Shown here: one piece after another, positions 26,356-35,040 of the stretch
How positions within the stretch are numbered: the stretch's first letter is position 1
Layout of the letters: every line of letters starts with the position of its first letter
Notes under the pieces: model-generated
Told to the model about the DNA's origin: nothing
Seen by the model: only the letters and a program-made list of their open reading frames with translations
The model's database searches: none
Assembly: GCA_015063725.1 (NCBI GenBank)
Contig: SVTP01000006.1
Coordinates: forward strand, 1 to 64,000
Source: Oscillospiraceae bacterium
GTDB taxonomy: Bacteria > Bacillota > Clostridia > Oscillospirales > CAG-272
Direction: 5' to 3'
DNA length: 64,000 bases
Position numbers and translations under genes: made by a program

Positions 26356-27549
26356 TTATTCAGCAGTATAATTATCAAAATAACCTTGAATCCAGATAAT
26401 GGGCGTACCCTTATCACCGGAGCCGGAGGTGAGGTCGCAGAGCGAGCCGATAAGGTCGGTCAGGCGGCGGGGAGTAGTACCCTCGGAGATCATTTGACCA
26501 ACGAGGTTATCGTCCTTTTCGTGGATCTTTGCCTTAATAGCGGCTTTGAGTTCTTCGCCCTCAAGGTTGGAGAAATCGTTGTCCGCGAGATATTTGAGCT
26601 TGAGCTCGTTGGGCGTTCCCTCAAGTCCCTTGGTGTAGGCGGGGGAAACGACCGGGTCGGCGAGCTCCCAGATCTTACCGATAGGGTCCTTGAAGGCGCC
26701 ATCGCCATAGACCATTACTTCGATCTTTTTGCCGGTAGCCTCAAAGAGCTGCTTTTGGATAGCATCTACAACGGGTTGGCAGTCGCGAGGGAAGAGCTTG
26801 ACCTGATCTTCGGTAGCCTTGTTCGAGCCCAAAAGACCGTAGTCAGCGTTATAGCCCGAGCCGTTTACGGGAGCGTTCAGGATCTCGTCCAGACCGAGAA
26901 CGACCTCGGCGCCTGCCGCCTTGAGGATGCGCTTTGTGCGTGCACGGGTGTGAATATCACAGCAGAGCACGTTTTTGGTATAGGGAAGGATCGCCTTTGC
27001 GTTATTTGCAAAAATGATCTCTGCCTCGGCGCCGCATTCGCGAATGAGGCTCTCGTAGTATTCTACGTAGTCCACGCCCGTAAAGGTGTGCTTTTGGTAA
27101 CCAAACAGCTCGCGGTACTGTGCAAGGGTGAGGACGTCGCGGTAAGGATTTACGTCCTTTTCGTCAACGGCTTCCATGCTGATCAGATGGTTTCCAACCT
27201 CGTCAGAGGGGTAGGAGAGCATCAAAACGACCTTTTTGGAGCCCTTTGCAATGCCGCGCAGACAAATAGCAAAACGGTTGCGGCTGAGGATAGGGAAGAT
27301 AACACCAACGGTCTCGCCGCCAAATTTATTTTTGATGTCGGTAGCAATGTCGTCAACGGTTGCATAGTTGCCTTGTGCGCGCGCCACAACGGCCTCGGTC
27401 ATAGCAACGATGTCTCTGTCATGGAAGGGAACACCCTCAACGCGGGATGCCTCCAAGACAGATTCGGTAACGATATCCACAATGTTGTCGCCGTTTCTGA
27501 TGATGGGAGCTCTTACTCCGCGCGAAACAGTGCCGAACATACGACTCAT
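26356..27549 (-). CDS. CofE-like (coenzyme F420-0:L-glutamate ligase family) protein
   Basis: 397 aa. The N-terminal half (GVRAPIIRNGDNIVDIV, DRDIVAMTEAVVARAQGNYA, then FPILSRNRFAICLRGIA) resembles the CofE fold, which adds glutamate to F420-0 with GTP. The C-terminal part (VMVYGDGAFKDPIGKIWELADP) fits the longer form seen in Firmicutes. Those bacteria usually do not make F420, and no other F420 gene lies here, so the substrate is probably different. It has its own promoter; the start ATG 27549 has AAGGAG upstream. Confidence 0.68.
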   Translation of the reverse strand: MSRMFGTVSRGVRAPIIRNGDNIVDIVTESVLEASRVEGVPFHDRDIVAMTEAVVARAQGNYATVDDIATDIKNKFGGETVGVIFPILSRNRFAICLRGIAKGSKKVVLMLSYPSDEVGNHLISMEAVDEKDVNPYRDVLTLAQYRELFGYQKHTFTGVDYVEYYESLIRECGAEAEIIFANNAKAILPYTKNVLCCDIHTRARTKRILKAAGAEVVLGLDEILNAPVNGSGYNADYGLLGSNKATEDQVKLFPRDCQPVVDAIQKQLFEATGKKIEVMVYGDGAFKDPIGKIWELADPVVSPAYTKGLEGTPNELKLKYLADNDFSNLEGEELKAAIKAKIHEKDDNLVGQMISEGTTPRRLTDLIGSLCDLTSGSGDKGTPIIWIQGYFDNYTAE

Positions 27550-27611
27550 AAAAAAACAACTCCTTTATTTACAAATTAGGGGGTCATACCAATCAAACAG
27601 CCTGACATATC

Positions 27612-27640
27612 ATTATACCACACCGCGCCCTTCTTTGCAA
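27612..27640 (-). promoter_or_regulatory. Promoter of the CofE-like gene
   Basis: Minus strand TTGCAA (27635-27640), 17 bp, TATAAT (27612-27617) with an extended -10 TGTGG. Confidence 0.8.
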
Positions 27641-27725
27641 TATTTTTTGCAAAAAAAGTTGAAAAAATGTGGAGAGGGAAGAAATCGCTTTGCGAACACT
27701 TCGTGTTCGTTAGAGTTTCCGTATG

Positions 27726-27769
27726 CAAAAAAAGAAAAGCCAACGGCTGATAGCCGTCGGCTTTTCTTT
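27726..27769 (-). terminator. Terminator of the second LRR gene
   Basis: 18-bp stem (27731-27748 with 27752-27769; on the minus strand the one deviation is a G-U pair), followed on the minus strand by a long T-run. Confidence 0.9.
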
Positions 27770-27773
27770 CTGT

Positions 27774-29270
27774 TTATTCTTTCATCGCGTCGGTCGCTTC
27801 GGCTTCGGCGGGGGTGGTTGCTTCTTCGGGTTCTTCGTCTTCGATGGGTGTTTCAAGCGCTTTTTGCATCAACGCCTCGGCGGCGGCAAGCTCCTTGTGG
27901 GTGACAAGGCGCGTCCCCGAGGGAATTCCCCATTTGAGACTGCGCTTGCCAAAGGTAAAGGTGCCATCGGGCAGAACTACCGTTTTCAGGCTGTCGCATC
28001 CGCTAAACACGCCGCGCTTGATCTTGACACGCGAGTTTGCAAAAATGACGGTCTGCAAAAAGAGACAATTCATAAACACTTCATCCTCAACTACCTTGAG
28101 CGAGGCGGGCAGGCTGATCTCCTTAAGAGAGAGACAGCCCCAAAACGCCCTCTCTTCAATGGCTTTCAGCACGGGGGATATTTCCACCACCTCAAGGGAC
28201 GTGCATTTTGCAAAGGCTTCTGCCTCGATCTTGACCAGCGTCTCGGGCAGGCGGATGCTTTCCAGGGCAAAGCAATGCGAGAACATATGCTCTTCCAATT
28301 CCTTCAAGGGGGCGTCAATGGTGACTGTCTTCAACGCTTCGCAATAGGCAAAGCAAGAGGGGGCAATGTCCTGAACGGCGGCGGGGATCGTGATCTCTTC
28401 GAGTGAAACACATCCCATAAACGCCGAGTGACCGATACGTTTGACCTCGTGAGAGAGGGTAATGTCCTTGAGCTTTTTACAGTGCGCAAAAGCGGCGTTG
28501 CCGATATAATTGATGTGATCGGGCAACTCTACCGCTTCAAGATTGGTACAACAGGAAAAGGTATAGTCGCTGACAACGCGAATGGCGTTGGGCATATGCA
28601 CGCGAGTGAGCGAATGGCAGTCACTGAATGCGCCAATGCCTACGTAAACGATGCTATCCGAAAGGTCGACCTCGCGCAGAGCGGCGCAGCGAGCAAAAAT
28701 GTAGCGGCCGAGCGTGCGGACACTTTCGGGAATGTTGATCGATTTGAGTGAACGGCATCCCCAAAATGTGCAGCGGTGCAAGGTGGCAATGCCCTCGGGC
28801 AAAGCCAACTCTTCCAGACTTTCGCAGTCGCAAAATGCGTAGCGACCGATGTGCTCGATGGACGCCGAGAGTACCACGTGGCGCAGAGCCGTGCAGCCCT
28901 TGAAGCAGGAGTCGCCCAAGGAGACCACCGAGCGGGGCAGGAGCAGAGCGGTCATAGCTCTGCAACCCTCAAATGCCTGCTCGCCGATCTGGCGCAGCCC
29001 CGAGGGGAAGGTCACCTGCAAAAGACTTGTGCAATCCTGAAAGGCGCGAGGTCCAATGGTAGCAACGCGTCTGCCAAGCACTACGCGCGTAACGAATGTA
29101 TTTCCGCGAAATGCCTCCTCTGCAATATCGGTGATGTCATCGGGAATGACGACCTCGCTCTTTTTTCCGTAGTAGCGAATCAGTCTGCCGTTGCGAACCT
29201 CGCCGTGGCGAATGAGCTCGGGGGCTTGCGGCAAGCGCTTTTTTTCGGGTTTTGTGGTTTTTTCGCTCAT
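27774..29270 (-). CDS. Leucine-rich repeat (BspA-like) protein, no signal peptide
   Basis: 498 aa with about sixteen LRR_5/BspA-type repeats between residues 40 and 440 (IGRYAFCDCESLEELALP; IGHSAFMGCVSLEEITIP). The first 15 residues are charged (MSEKTTKPEKKRLPQAP) and there is no signal peptide, so it is predicted cytoplasmic. The C-terminus is acidic (EDEEPEEATTPAEAEAT), echoing the acidic tails of the giant membrane proteins. Start ATG 29270 follows AAAGGATAG. It is transcribed after flotillin and before the CofE-like gene, with a strong terminator at its end. Confidence 0.85.
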   Translation of the reverse strand: MSEKTTKPEKKRLPQAPELIRHGEVRNGRLIRYYGKKSEVVIPDDITDIAEEAFRGNTFVTRVVLGRRVATIGPRAFQDCTSLLQVTFPSGLRQIGEQAFEGCRAMTALLLPRSVVSLGDSCFKGCTALRHVVLSASIEHIGRYAFCDCESLEELALPEGIATLHRCTFWGCRSLKSINIPESVRTLGRYIFARCAALREVDLSDSIVYVGIGAFSDCHSLTRVHMPNAIRVVSDYTFSCCTNLEAVELPDHINYIGNAAFAHCKKLKDITLSHEVKRIGHSAFMGCVSLEEITIPAAVQDIAPSCFAYCEALKTVTIDAPLKELEEHMFSHCFALESIRLPETLVKIEAEAFAKCTSLEVVEISPVLKAIEERAFWGCLSLKEISLPASLKVVEDEVFMNCLFLQTVIFANSRVKIKRGVFSGCDSLKTVVLPDGTFTFGKRSLKWGIPSGTRLVTHKELAAAEALMQKALETPIEDEEPEEATTPAEAEATDAMKE

Positions 29271-29308
29271 AGTCTATCCTTTTCTTTCGTTCTCTAAAAA
29301 TCCCACAA

Positions 29309-29332
29309 GGGGACACTGCTCGGCAGTGCCCC
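29309..29332 (-). terminator. Hairpin between flotillin and LRR genes
   Basis: GGGGACACTGC (29309-29319) pairs with GCAGTGCCCC (29323-29332) with one bulge. No good T-run follows on the minus strand, so partial read-through from flotillin into the LRR gene is possible; no separate LRR promoter was seen. Confidence 0.45.
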
Positions 29333-29346
29333 CACAGAGGGAAGTA

Positions 29347-30753
29347 TTATTCTTGTGCGTCGGTTTTGTTTTGTGCGTTGCTTACAACCTTGCCGCCTAC
29401 AACGCCGGCGAGAAGGGAAGTGATATCAAGACCGGTAGACTCCTTAACGCCCTCCATAATTTGGTTTGCGCTGTTCATAACGTCCTTTACAAGACGGGTG
29501 GAGTTGCCGTCACCGTACATAACGATGCGGTCGGTCTGGCTAAGAGGAGCGGCAGCATTCTTAACCACTTCGGGAAGGGCAGCGAGGTACATTTCGAGGA
29601 CGGATGCTTCACCCATCTTCTTTTGTGCTTCTGCCTTCTTTTCAATGGCTTCTGCTTCTGCCAAGCCCTTGGCACGAATACCGGCAGCCTCTTGCTCCAT
29701 TGCGTAACGCAGAGCCTCAGCCTCAGCCTTTTTCGCCTCTGCAGCTTGAATTGCGCGGTATTTTTCAGCCTCAGCCTCGCGTTGTTGCGCAATGAGCTCA
29801 GCCTCAGCCTTCTTTTCCATTTGATACTTCATTGCATCGGCTTGCTTACGAATCTCGGCATCGAGCTCTCTTTCCTTAAGAGCGATCGCCTTTTCTGCCA
29901 GCTCGGCTTCCTTTTCCTTGCGGGCAATGTCAGCATTAGCCTTGGTAATTTCAATGGTCTTACGTTGATTTTCCTGTTGAATGGAGTATGCAGCGTCTGC
30001 CTCTGCACGCTTGGTTTCGGACTTGACCTTCATATCAGCCTGTTGGATAGCGAGGTCAGCATCCTGCTCGGCAATCTTCTTTTCAGCCTCAACGCGAACA
30101 GCGTTTGCTTCCTGTTGTGCGTTTGCGGTAGCAATAGAGATGTCTCTTTGTGCGTTTGCCTTTGCAATTTGTGCGTTCTTACGAATCTGCTCAACGTTGT
30201 CGATACCCATGTTCTCAATGGTGCCGGCACCGTCCTTAAAGTTCTGAATGTTGAAGTTTACAACCTCAATACCCAGCTTTTCCATATCGGGAACAACGTT
30301 CTCGGTGATCTTCTTTGCAACGCCCTGACGGTCCTGGACCATTTCCTTAAGCCCTACAGAACCAACGATCTCACGCATGTTACCCTCAAGCACCTGAGTA
30401 ACGAGCTGAACGAGGTCGGATTGACGCAGGTTGAGAAGTGTCTCGGATGCGCGAGCGAGGAGCTCGGGGTCAGAAGAGATCTTGATGTTGGCAACGCCGT
30501 CAACGGTTACGTTGATGAACTCGTTGGTGGGAACAGCCTCACTCGTCTTTACGTCAACCTGCATAACGCGCAGGGAGAGACGGTCAACACGGGTAAAGAA
30601 GGGCATACGCCAGCCGGCTTTACCAATCAGGATTCTTTTTTTGCCAAGACCTGTAATAATGTAGGCAGTGTCCGGGGGCGCCTTGAGGTAACCGCTAACA
30701 CCGAGGATAACGGCAAGTGCGAGCACGACGAGAATGGGAATCAAGAAATCCAT
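29347..30753 (-). CDS. Flotillin-like SPFH-domain membrane scaffold protein
   Basis: 468 aa. An N-terminal hydrophobic helix (MDFLIPILVVLALAVILGV) anchors it, followed by an SPFH/band-7 domain to about residue 190. A long Ala/Glu/Lys coiled coil (AEAEALRYAMEQEAAGIRAKG) leads to the conserved flotillin end (LEMYLAALPEVVKNAAAPL). Flotillins organise membrane microdomains and influence secretion and signalling complexes. The start ATG 30753 has AAGGAG; 22 extra codons upstream lack a start signal. It has its own promoter (30810-30838). An NfeD-like partner, common beside flotillins, is not present here. Confidence 0.9.
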   Translation of the reverse strand: MDFLIPILVVLALAVILGVSGYLKAPPDTAYIITGLGKKRILIGKAGWRMPFFTRVDRLSLRVMQVDVKTSEAVPTNEFINVTVDGVANIKISSDPELLARASETLLNLRQSDLVQLVTQVLEGNMREIVGSVGLKEMVQDRQGVAKKITENVVPDMEKLGIEVVNFNIQNFKDGAGTIENMGIDNVEQIRKNAQIAKANAQRDISIATANAQQEANAVRVEAEKKIAEQDADLAIQQADMKVKSETKRAEADAAYSIQQENQRKTIEITKANADIARKEKEAELAEKAIALKERELDAEIRKQADAMKYQMEKKAEAELIAQQREAEAEKYRAIQAAEAKKAEAEALRYAMEQEAAGIRAKGLAEAEAIEKKAEAQKKMGEASVLEMYLAALPEVVKNAAAPLSQTDRIVMYGDGNSTRLVKDVMNSANQIMEGVKESTGLDITSLLAGVVGGKVVSNAQNKTDAQE

Positions 30754-30809
30754 AGTAATTCTCCTTTTTAAAAATAGATTTTGAATGCGATCCGCGGGAC
30801 CACACCTAT

Positions 30810-30838
30810 ATTGTACCACGCAGTCAAGTGACTGTCAA
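30810..30838 (-). promoter_or_regulatory. Promoter of the flotillin gene
   Basis: Minus strand TTGACA (30833-30838), 17 bp, TACAAT (30810-30815), with GTGG before the -10; it lies in the 125-bp gap downstream of hprK. Confidence 0.8.
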
Positions 30839-30878
30839 TAGGTTTCCAATGATGTTTACAAATCGTTTACAATTTGTC

Positions 30879-31820
30879 TTATGCTTCGGGTTCAACCCCC
30901 ATCTGACGCAACAGATTGTTGTTAAATTCCTCGGCGGTGTTATAGCCCATGCGCTTTTGACGGTTGTTCATAGCGGCAACCTCCAAAATGATGGCAAGGT
31001 TACGTCCGGGGCGAACGGGGATGGTGATGGAAGGAACCTCAAGACCGAGGATGTCAATGGTCTCCTCGTCCATGCCAAGGCGGTCATACATTTTGCCTTC
31101 AACCCAGTTTTCAAGCTGAATAACAAGGTTGATCTTTTCGGTTTCCTTGACCGCACCCATACCAAACAGACGGCGCACGTCCACAATGCCAATGCCGCGC
31201 AGCTCCACATAGTGCTTGATCAGGTCGGGAGCAGAGCCGACCAAGGTCTTGTCAGATACGCGCTTGATCTCAACGGCATCGTCGGCAATCAGACGGTGAC
31301 CTCTCTTGATCAACTCAATGGTGGTCTCACTCTTACCAATGCCGCTGTCGCCAAGCAGCAAAATACCTTCACCGTAGACTTCAACAAGGCAGCCGTGACG
31401 GGTGATGCGGGGGGCAAGGTAATTGCTGAGTGCCGAGATGAGGCTCGCCATAATTTGGCTGGTTTTCAGTCCTGTGCGCAAAACCGGAACACCGTCCCTT
31501 TGTGCGCGTTCGATCAGGGCGGAATCCACCTCAATGTTGGTGGTGTAAATAATGGCAACGGGCTTGGCATCCACTAGCTTTTGCAGCATTACGCGCTTGG
31601 TGCTGGGCTCCAACGAGTGCAAATACTGTGTTTCTGCATAACCGATCAGCTGAATGCGCTCGGTTTCAAACACCTCATAAAATCCCGCTAACGCAAGACC
31701 GGGGCGATTGACCTCGGGAGAGGTGATTTGGATCTCGTCAAAATTGTCGGGCTTTACCACAATTTCCAAACGAAAATCCTCTACGATCCTTGAGAGCGGA
31801 ATCGAATAGATCTCATTCAT
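30879..31820 (-). CDS. hprK: HPr kinase/phosphorylase
   Basis: 313-aa bifunctional enzyme that phosphorylates or dephosphorylates HPr on a serine and so links glycolytic state to carbon catabolite repression. The Walker A motif GDSGIGKS is preceded by the conserved RHGCLVEVYGEGILL and followed by LIADDAVEI; the family signature ELRGIGIVDV is present. Full length. In many Firmicutes it is followed by lgt; here the flotillin gene follows. A weak TACAAT -10 exists near 31858, but no convincing -35. Confidence 0.97.
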   Translation of the reverse strand: MNEIYSIPLSRIVEDFRLEIVVKPDNFDEIQITSPEVNRPGLALAGFYEVFETERIQLIGYAETQYLHSLEPSTKRVMLQKLVDAKPVAIIYTTNIEVDSALIERAQRDGVPVLRTGLKTSQIMASLISALSNYLAPRITRHGCLVEVYGEGILLLGDSGIGKSETTIELIKRGHRLIADDAVEIKRVSDKTLVGSAPDLIKHYVELRGIGIVDVRRLFGMGAVKETEKINLVIQLENWVEGKMYDRLGMDEETIDILGLEVPSITIPVRPGRNLAIILEVAAMNNRQKRMGYNTAEEFNNNLLRQMGVEPEA

Positions 31821-31983
31821 TGGGCTTTACTCCTTTCACAAAAAAGATCTTTTTCTTATTGTATCATAAAATGAGTAAAAAAGAAATGCTTTTTTTAAAA
31901 TTCGGTCACTTTTTTATACATATTCACAAAAAAGACATAAATATTTAGTATAATGTAAAAAAAGACGGAAGGAATGAAGAAAA

Positions 31984-33027
31984 GTGAGGAGAAAAATGAT
32001 GCGCGCGGCGGCATGGCTACTGTTGTGCGGTATGCTGATCTGCACACTTGGCGCCTGCGCAAATGCAAAAAATAAAAAAGTGATTGCCACCTCGGGGGAA
32101 TATGAGATTCCTTACGAGCAGCTGCGCTTTGTTACCATGACCTACAAGATGGATCTGGATGATAAATACGGTGACGGCAACGACGAAAACGGCACCATTT
32201 GGGATGATCCCACCACTGCTGAAAAGTACCGTGCAGAGCTGGAGGAGCTTGTTTGGAACACGATCAAAGAAAATTATGCGCTCTTGCACGCGTGTGCCCA
32301 GGAGGGCGTTGGGCGTGAGGTTTTTGAAGGCAAAGAAATCGAAAAAGCTGTTGATGCCAACATGACCGAGCTTTTGGCGGAGTATACCTCCAAGCGTGAG
32401 TATAAGGCGGCTTTGAAGGAGAGATACGCAACCGACCGTTTGTTCCGCTTTTACTTTGCATTGGATGAAATGAAATATATGCTGCACACCGCCATGCAAA
32501 ACCGTGGCGCATTCTTTACCGATGAGGCAGAGTTTGAGACTTGGCTGACCGACGGAAACAGCGCATACGTACAACACTTTCTCCTGACGCATGAAAACGA
32601 TACGGAAAAAGAAGAAAACCGCGCTATTTTAGAGGATGCCCGCCAAAAGCTGATCTCGGGCGAGTGGACGCTGACCGACTGCATCAACAAGGCAAACGAC
32701 GATCTGACAAACGTCTCCCCCTACTATCTTGTTCGCAACGTCCACAAGGATGCGCTGGTCGATACGGCTGTTTCGCTCAAGAACGCGGGCGATGTAAGTG
32801 AGATCGTCGAGGATGACGGTGTACTTTACGTGTTTGTTCGCGTCGAGGAGACCGAAACCCAGGATGAGATGGGGAATATGTACTCCACACTTTCTCTGCA
32901 GCTGACAAAACTGCTTTCCGATTACCAATGGGCTATCGTTGGCGATGTCGTTGAGGCTGCAAAAGCGTCGCTCAATATTGAGATCAACGACTACGGCAAG
33001 TCGATCGACCTTGTGGCAATGCAATAA
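31984..33027 (+). CDS. PrsA/SurA-like lipoprotein (peptidyl-prolyl isomerase-like)
   Basis: 347 aa with a lipoprotein signal (CTLGAC, lipid on Cys25). The central part (residues 110-160) is helical; residues 190-285 resemble a parvulin-type PPIC domain (YVQHFLLTHEND, then AILEDARQKLISGEWTL). Such lipoproteins help fold exported proteins outside the membrane. The PPIase core is divergent, so chaperone activity alone is possible. The start may be GTG 31984 (AAGGA 10 bases upstream) or ATG 31996/31999 (AGGAG upstream). A TATAAT at 31949-31954 is present without a clear -35. Likely co-transcribed with the next gene, 39 bases on. Confidence 0.7.
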   Translation: MRRKMMRAAAWLLLCGMLICTLGACANAKNKKVIATSGEYEIPYEQLRFVTMTYKMDLDDKYGDGNDENGTIWDDPTTAEKYRAELEELVWNTIKENYALLHACAQEGVGREVFEGKEIEKAVDANMTELLAEYTSKREYKAALKERYATDRLFRFYFALDEMKYMLHTAMQNRGAFFTDEAEFETWLTDGNSAYVQHFLLTHENDTEKEENRAILEDARQKLISGEWTLTDCINKANDDLTNVSPYYLVRNVHKDALVDTAVSLKNAGDVSEIVEDDGVLYVFVRVEETETQDEMGNMYSTLSLQLTKLLSDYQWAIVGDVVEAAKASLNIEINDYGKSIDLVAMQ

Positions 33028-33066
33028 TATCTACCTCGGCAAATTTCTTTGAAAGGAGACGTCGCT

Positions 33067-33987
33067 ATGCAACTGTTTGGCAACCGCCGTAATACGCACC
33101 GCAGAGGGAACCTCTCGCCGCTTACCATTGTTTTGATTTGTGCAGGCGCGGCGCTTCTCCTCACCGTCATTATCGGTCTTATGCTCAACGTCTGGTTGGA
33201 TGACGAGGCATACGAGCGCCTGACCACGGGCGAAAAAGCCGAAGAAGAAACCACCAAAACCGACAAATCCTACACGCGCGACATCCACGCTGATGCTTAC
33301 GTGTTTGGCGAAGAAGCAGAAAGCTTTTGGGAAAGCCTTGCCGAGGTCTCGGTAACGCTCAACACTCCCACAGGGCAGCTTAATTACACATCCGAGGTGG
33401 CAACCTATCTCGGGGCGACGTCTGTCTCCGAGCAGGTGCTCTACGATGCAATGGAGGAGGTCCACCTGTTTACGGGCTTTGTCAGTGGGGTGTTCTATCC
33501 GCAAGCGCTCTATCAAGAGGGAGCAGACCTGCAATACGCAATCGCTGCCCAAGAGTGTGCCTTGATGAAGGAGTTTTTACACGCAGGCGGCAATGAAATT
33601 TTGTTGTGCGGCATCCCCTTTGCCCAAACCGACACGGCATCCATTTTGCGTTACGTTCGGCAAATCAAGGCGATGGCAGGGGATGAACCTGTGGGAGTTG
33701 CGATTCCCTTGGCGCTTGCGCGAGCCGACGGTTCCTGGGCACTGCTTGAGAGCCTTGCCAAGGAGTGTGACTTTCTTGCCATCGACCTGACCGAAGCGAC
33801 CTCGGTTGGGGGAGCGGAGCAGATTTTGACCGATGCGCAATATTACATTCAACAATATGATATGCGCGTAGTTTTGAGCGAGCAGCAGGAAGAACTGATT
33901 TTTGCCGTCCACACCTATCCCGACGTGCAGATCATCACGCATTATGCCCCCGCACTGCCGCCAACACCCGACGTACCGATTCAGTAA
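33067..33987 (+). CDS. Membrane-anchored extracytoplasmic protein of unknown function
   Basis: 306 aa. A basic N-terminus (MQLFGNRRNTHRRGN) is followed by one membrane helix (about residues 18-41), so the rest should lie outside the cell. The extracellular part alternates helices and strands (EILLCGIPFAQTDTASILRYVRQI; CDFLAIDLTEA; MRVVLSEQ) in a way that suggests a TIM-barrel like those of glycosidases, but no family was recognised. The start ATG 33067 has AAGGAG eight bases upstream. It follows the PrsA-like lipoprotein gene and ends at a strong terminator. Confidence 0.6.
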   Translation: MQLFGNRRNTHRRGNLSPLTIVLICAGAALLLTVIIGLMLNVWLDDEAYERLTTGEKAEEETTKTDKSYTRDIHADAYVFGEEAESFWESLAEVSVTLNTPTGQLNYTSEVATYLGATSVSEQVLYDAMEEVHLFTGFVSGVFYPQALYQEGADLQYAIAAQECALMKEFLHAGGNEILLCGIPFAQTDTASILRYVRQIKAMAGDEPVGVAIPLALARADGSWALLESLAKECDFLAIDLTEATSVGGAEQILTDAQYYIQQYDMRVVLSEQQEELIFAVHTYPDVQIITHYAPALPPTPDVPIQ

Positions 33988-34002
33988 AAATATAAAAGAA
34001 AC

Positions 34003-34038
34003 AAAAAGCACCGCTTTCAAAAAGAGCGGTGCTTTTTT
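34003..34038 (+). terminator. Terminator after the anchored unknown protein
   Basis: 13-bp stem (34003-34015 with 34025-34037) ending in TTTTTT. Confidence 0.9.
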
Positions 34039-34133
34039 ATATGATATGGGAAGGATATGCGCGGGAACGCTTGGTTCCATGTCAAAGTTTAAAAATCGAC
34101 GCCCCGCAAACAAACGCATATCGCAAATAAAGG

Positions 34134-34195
34134 CGGGCGACCTAATGGAAGGCGGCAAGCCGCCACGAGATTGCAAGCAATCTCTTCGCCCCTAC
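34134..34195 (+). repeat. 62-bp palindromic element, copy 2
   Basis: Identical over 62 bases to the copies at 26091 and 60983. Next to it, 34213-34253 carries a TAGGGACCGAGCCGCAGCGAG segment related to the loop variant of the structured repeat. The gap 33988-34305 holds nothing else apart from two terminators. Confidence 0.9.
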
Positions 34196-34251
34196 GATGA
34201 ATATTAAAATTTCTTGTAGGGACCGAGCCGCAGCGAGAACCCCGAAGGTCC

Positions 34252-34289
34252 GAAAAAACAACCCACCGTGTAAGTCATTACACGGTGGG
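34252..34289 (-). terminator. Terminator of the HD-domain gene
   Basis: 12-bp perfect stem (34262-34273 with 34278-34289), 4-base loop; on the minus strand followed by TTGTTTTTTC. Confidence 0.9.
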
Positions 34290-34305
34290 CGTCAGGAAAC
34301 TGTTT

Positions 34306-34962
34306 TTACATCAAAACCTGCTCGTTTACCACCAAACGGAAGCGCAAGCCGAGGCATTCCGCCGCGCGACGGCAGAGTAACATTCTTTCCAGAAAGATCT
34401 CAAAGTAATCACTTACCGAGCCAATGCCCGTATCAATGGAGAGCGAGAGCGTCAGGACCGTTTTTTCTTCGTTTACGGTCAGGGTGGATCTTTCTACCGA
34501 ATAATTGACGCGGTCGTGAATATCAAAGGTGGCAGGGTCTGTGTTGCGCACACGCGAGCGGCGAACGTCGCTTTTGTCTGCCAAAATGAGAGCGGCGGCA
34601 ATGGCACTCACGGGGGTTCCTGCGCCCTCGTCGTGGTTGCCAATGGCAGTCATGATATCGGCAATGTCGCAGGCATCCAATCCGCGCTCACGCAAAAGGG
34701 AAAACGCCATCACGGCACCGCTTTGGCAATGGTCACGGCGGTTGACAACGTTGCCAATGTCGTGCATATATCCTGCGATTTTGACAAGCTCCACGTCTCG
34801 CTCGGGGTAACCAAGGCAAGAGAGGATCCTGCCGGCTTCCTCGGCAACGCGGCAAACGTGTGCCTGATTGTGCTCGGTGTAGCCGAGCGCACAAAGCGCG
34901 GCGTCTGCCCGTTCAATATAAGTGCGGATCTCCTCGTCGCGGCGAATTTGATCGTAGGTCAT
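34306..34962 (-). CDS. HD-domain phosphohydrolase
   Basis: 218-aa cytoplasmic metal-dependent phosphohydrolase. The HD signature is complete: H in HNQAHVCRVA, the HD pair in GYMHDIGN, a downstream HD-like IGNHDEG, and a terminal Asp in ILADKSDVRRSR. The substrate is unknown; nucleotides or cyclic nucleotides are usual for this fold. The start is ATG 34962 behind AAGGAG; a GTG at 34980 overlaps that site and is rejected. Own promoter and terminator. Confidence 0.85.
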   Translation of the reverse strand: MTYDQIRRDEEIRTYIERADAALCALGYTEHNQAHVCRVAEEAGRILSCLGYPERDVELVKIAGYMHDIGNVVNRRDHCQSGAVMAFSLLRERGLDACDIADIMTAIGNHDEGAGTPVSAIAAALILADKSDVRRSRVRNTDPATFDIHDRVNYSVERSTLTVNEEKTVLTLSLSIDTGIGSVSDYFEIFLERMLLCRRAAECLGLRFRLVVNEQVLM

Positions 34963-34997
34963 GGTGGCTCTCCTTCCCACGTGTGTTGTTTTTTATC

Positions 34998-35026
34998 ATT
35001 CTACCACATTTTTTGTAGATTGTCAA
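34998..35026 (-). promoter_or_regulatory. Promoter of the HD-domain gene
   Basis: Minus strand TTGACA (35021-35026), 17 bp, TAGAAT (34998-35003) with TGTGG before the -10. Confidence 0.8.
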
Positions 35027-35040
35027 CACACGAGCGTACT

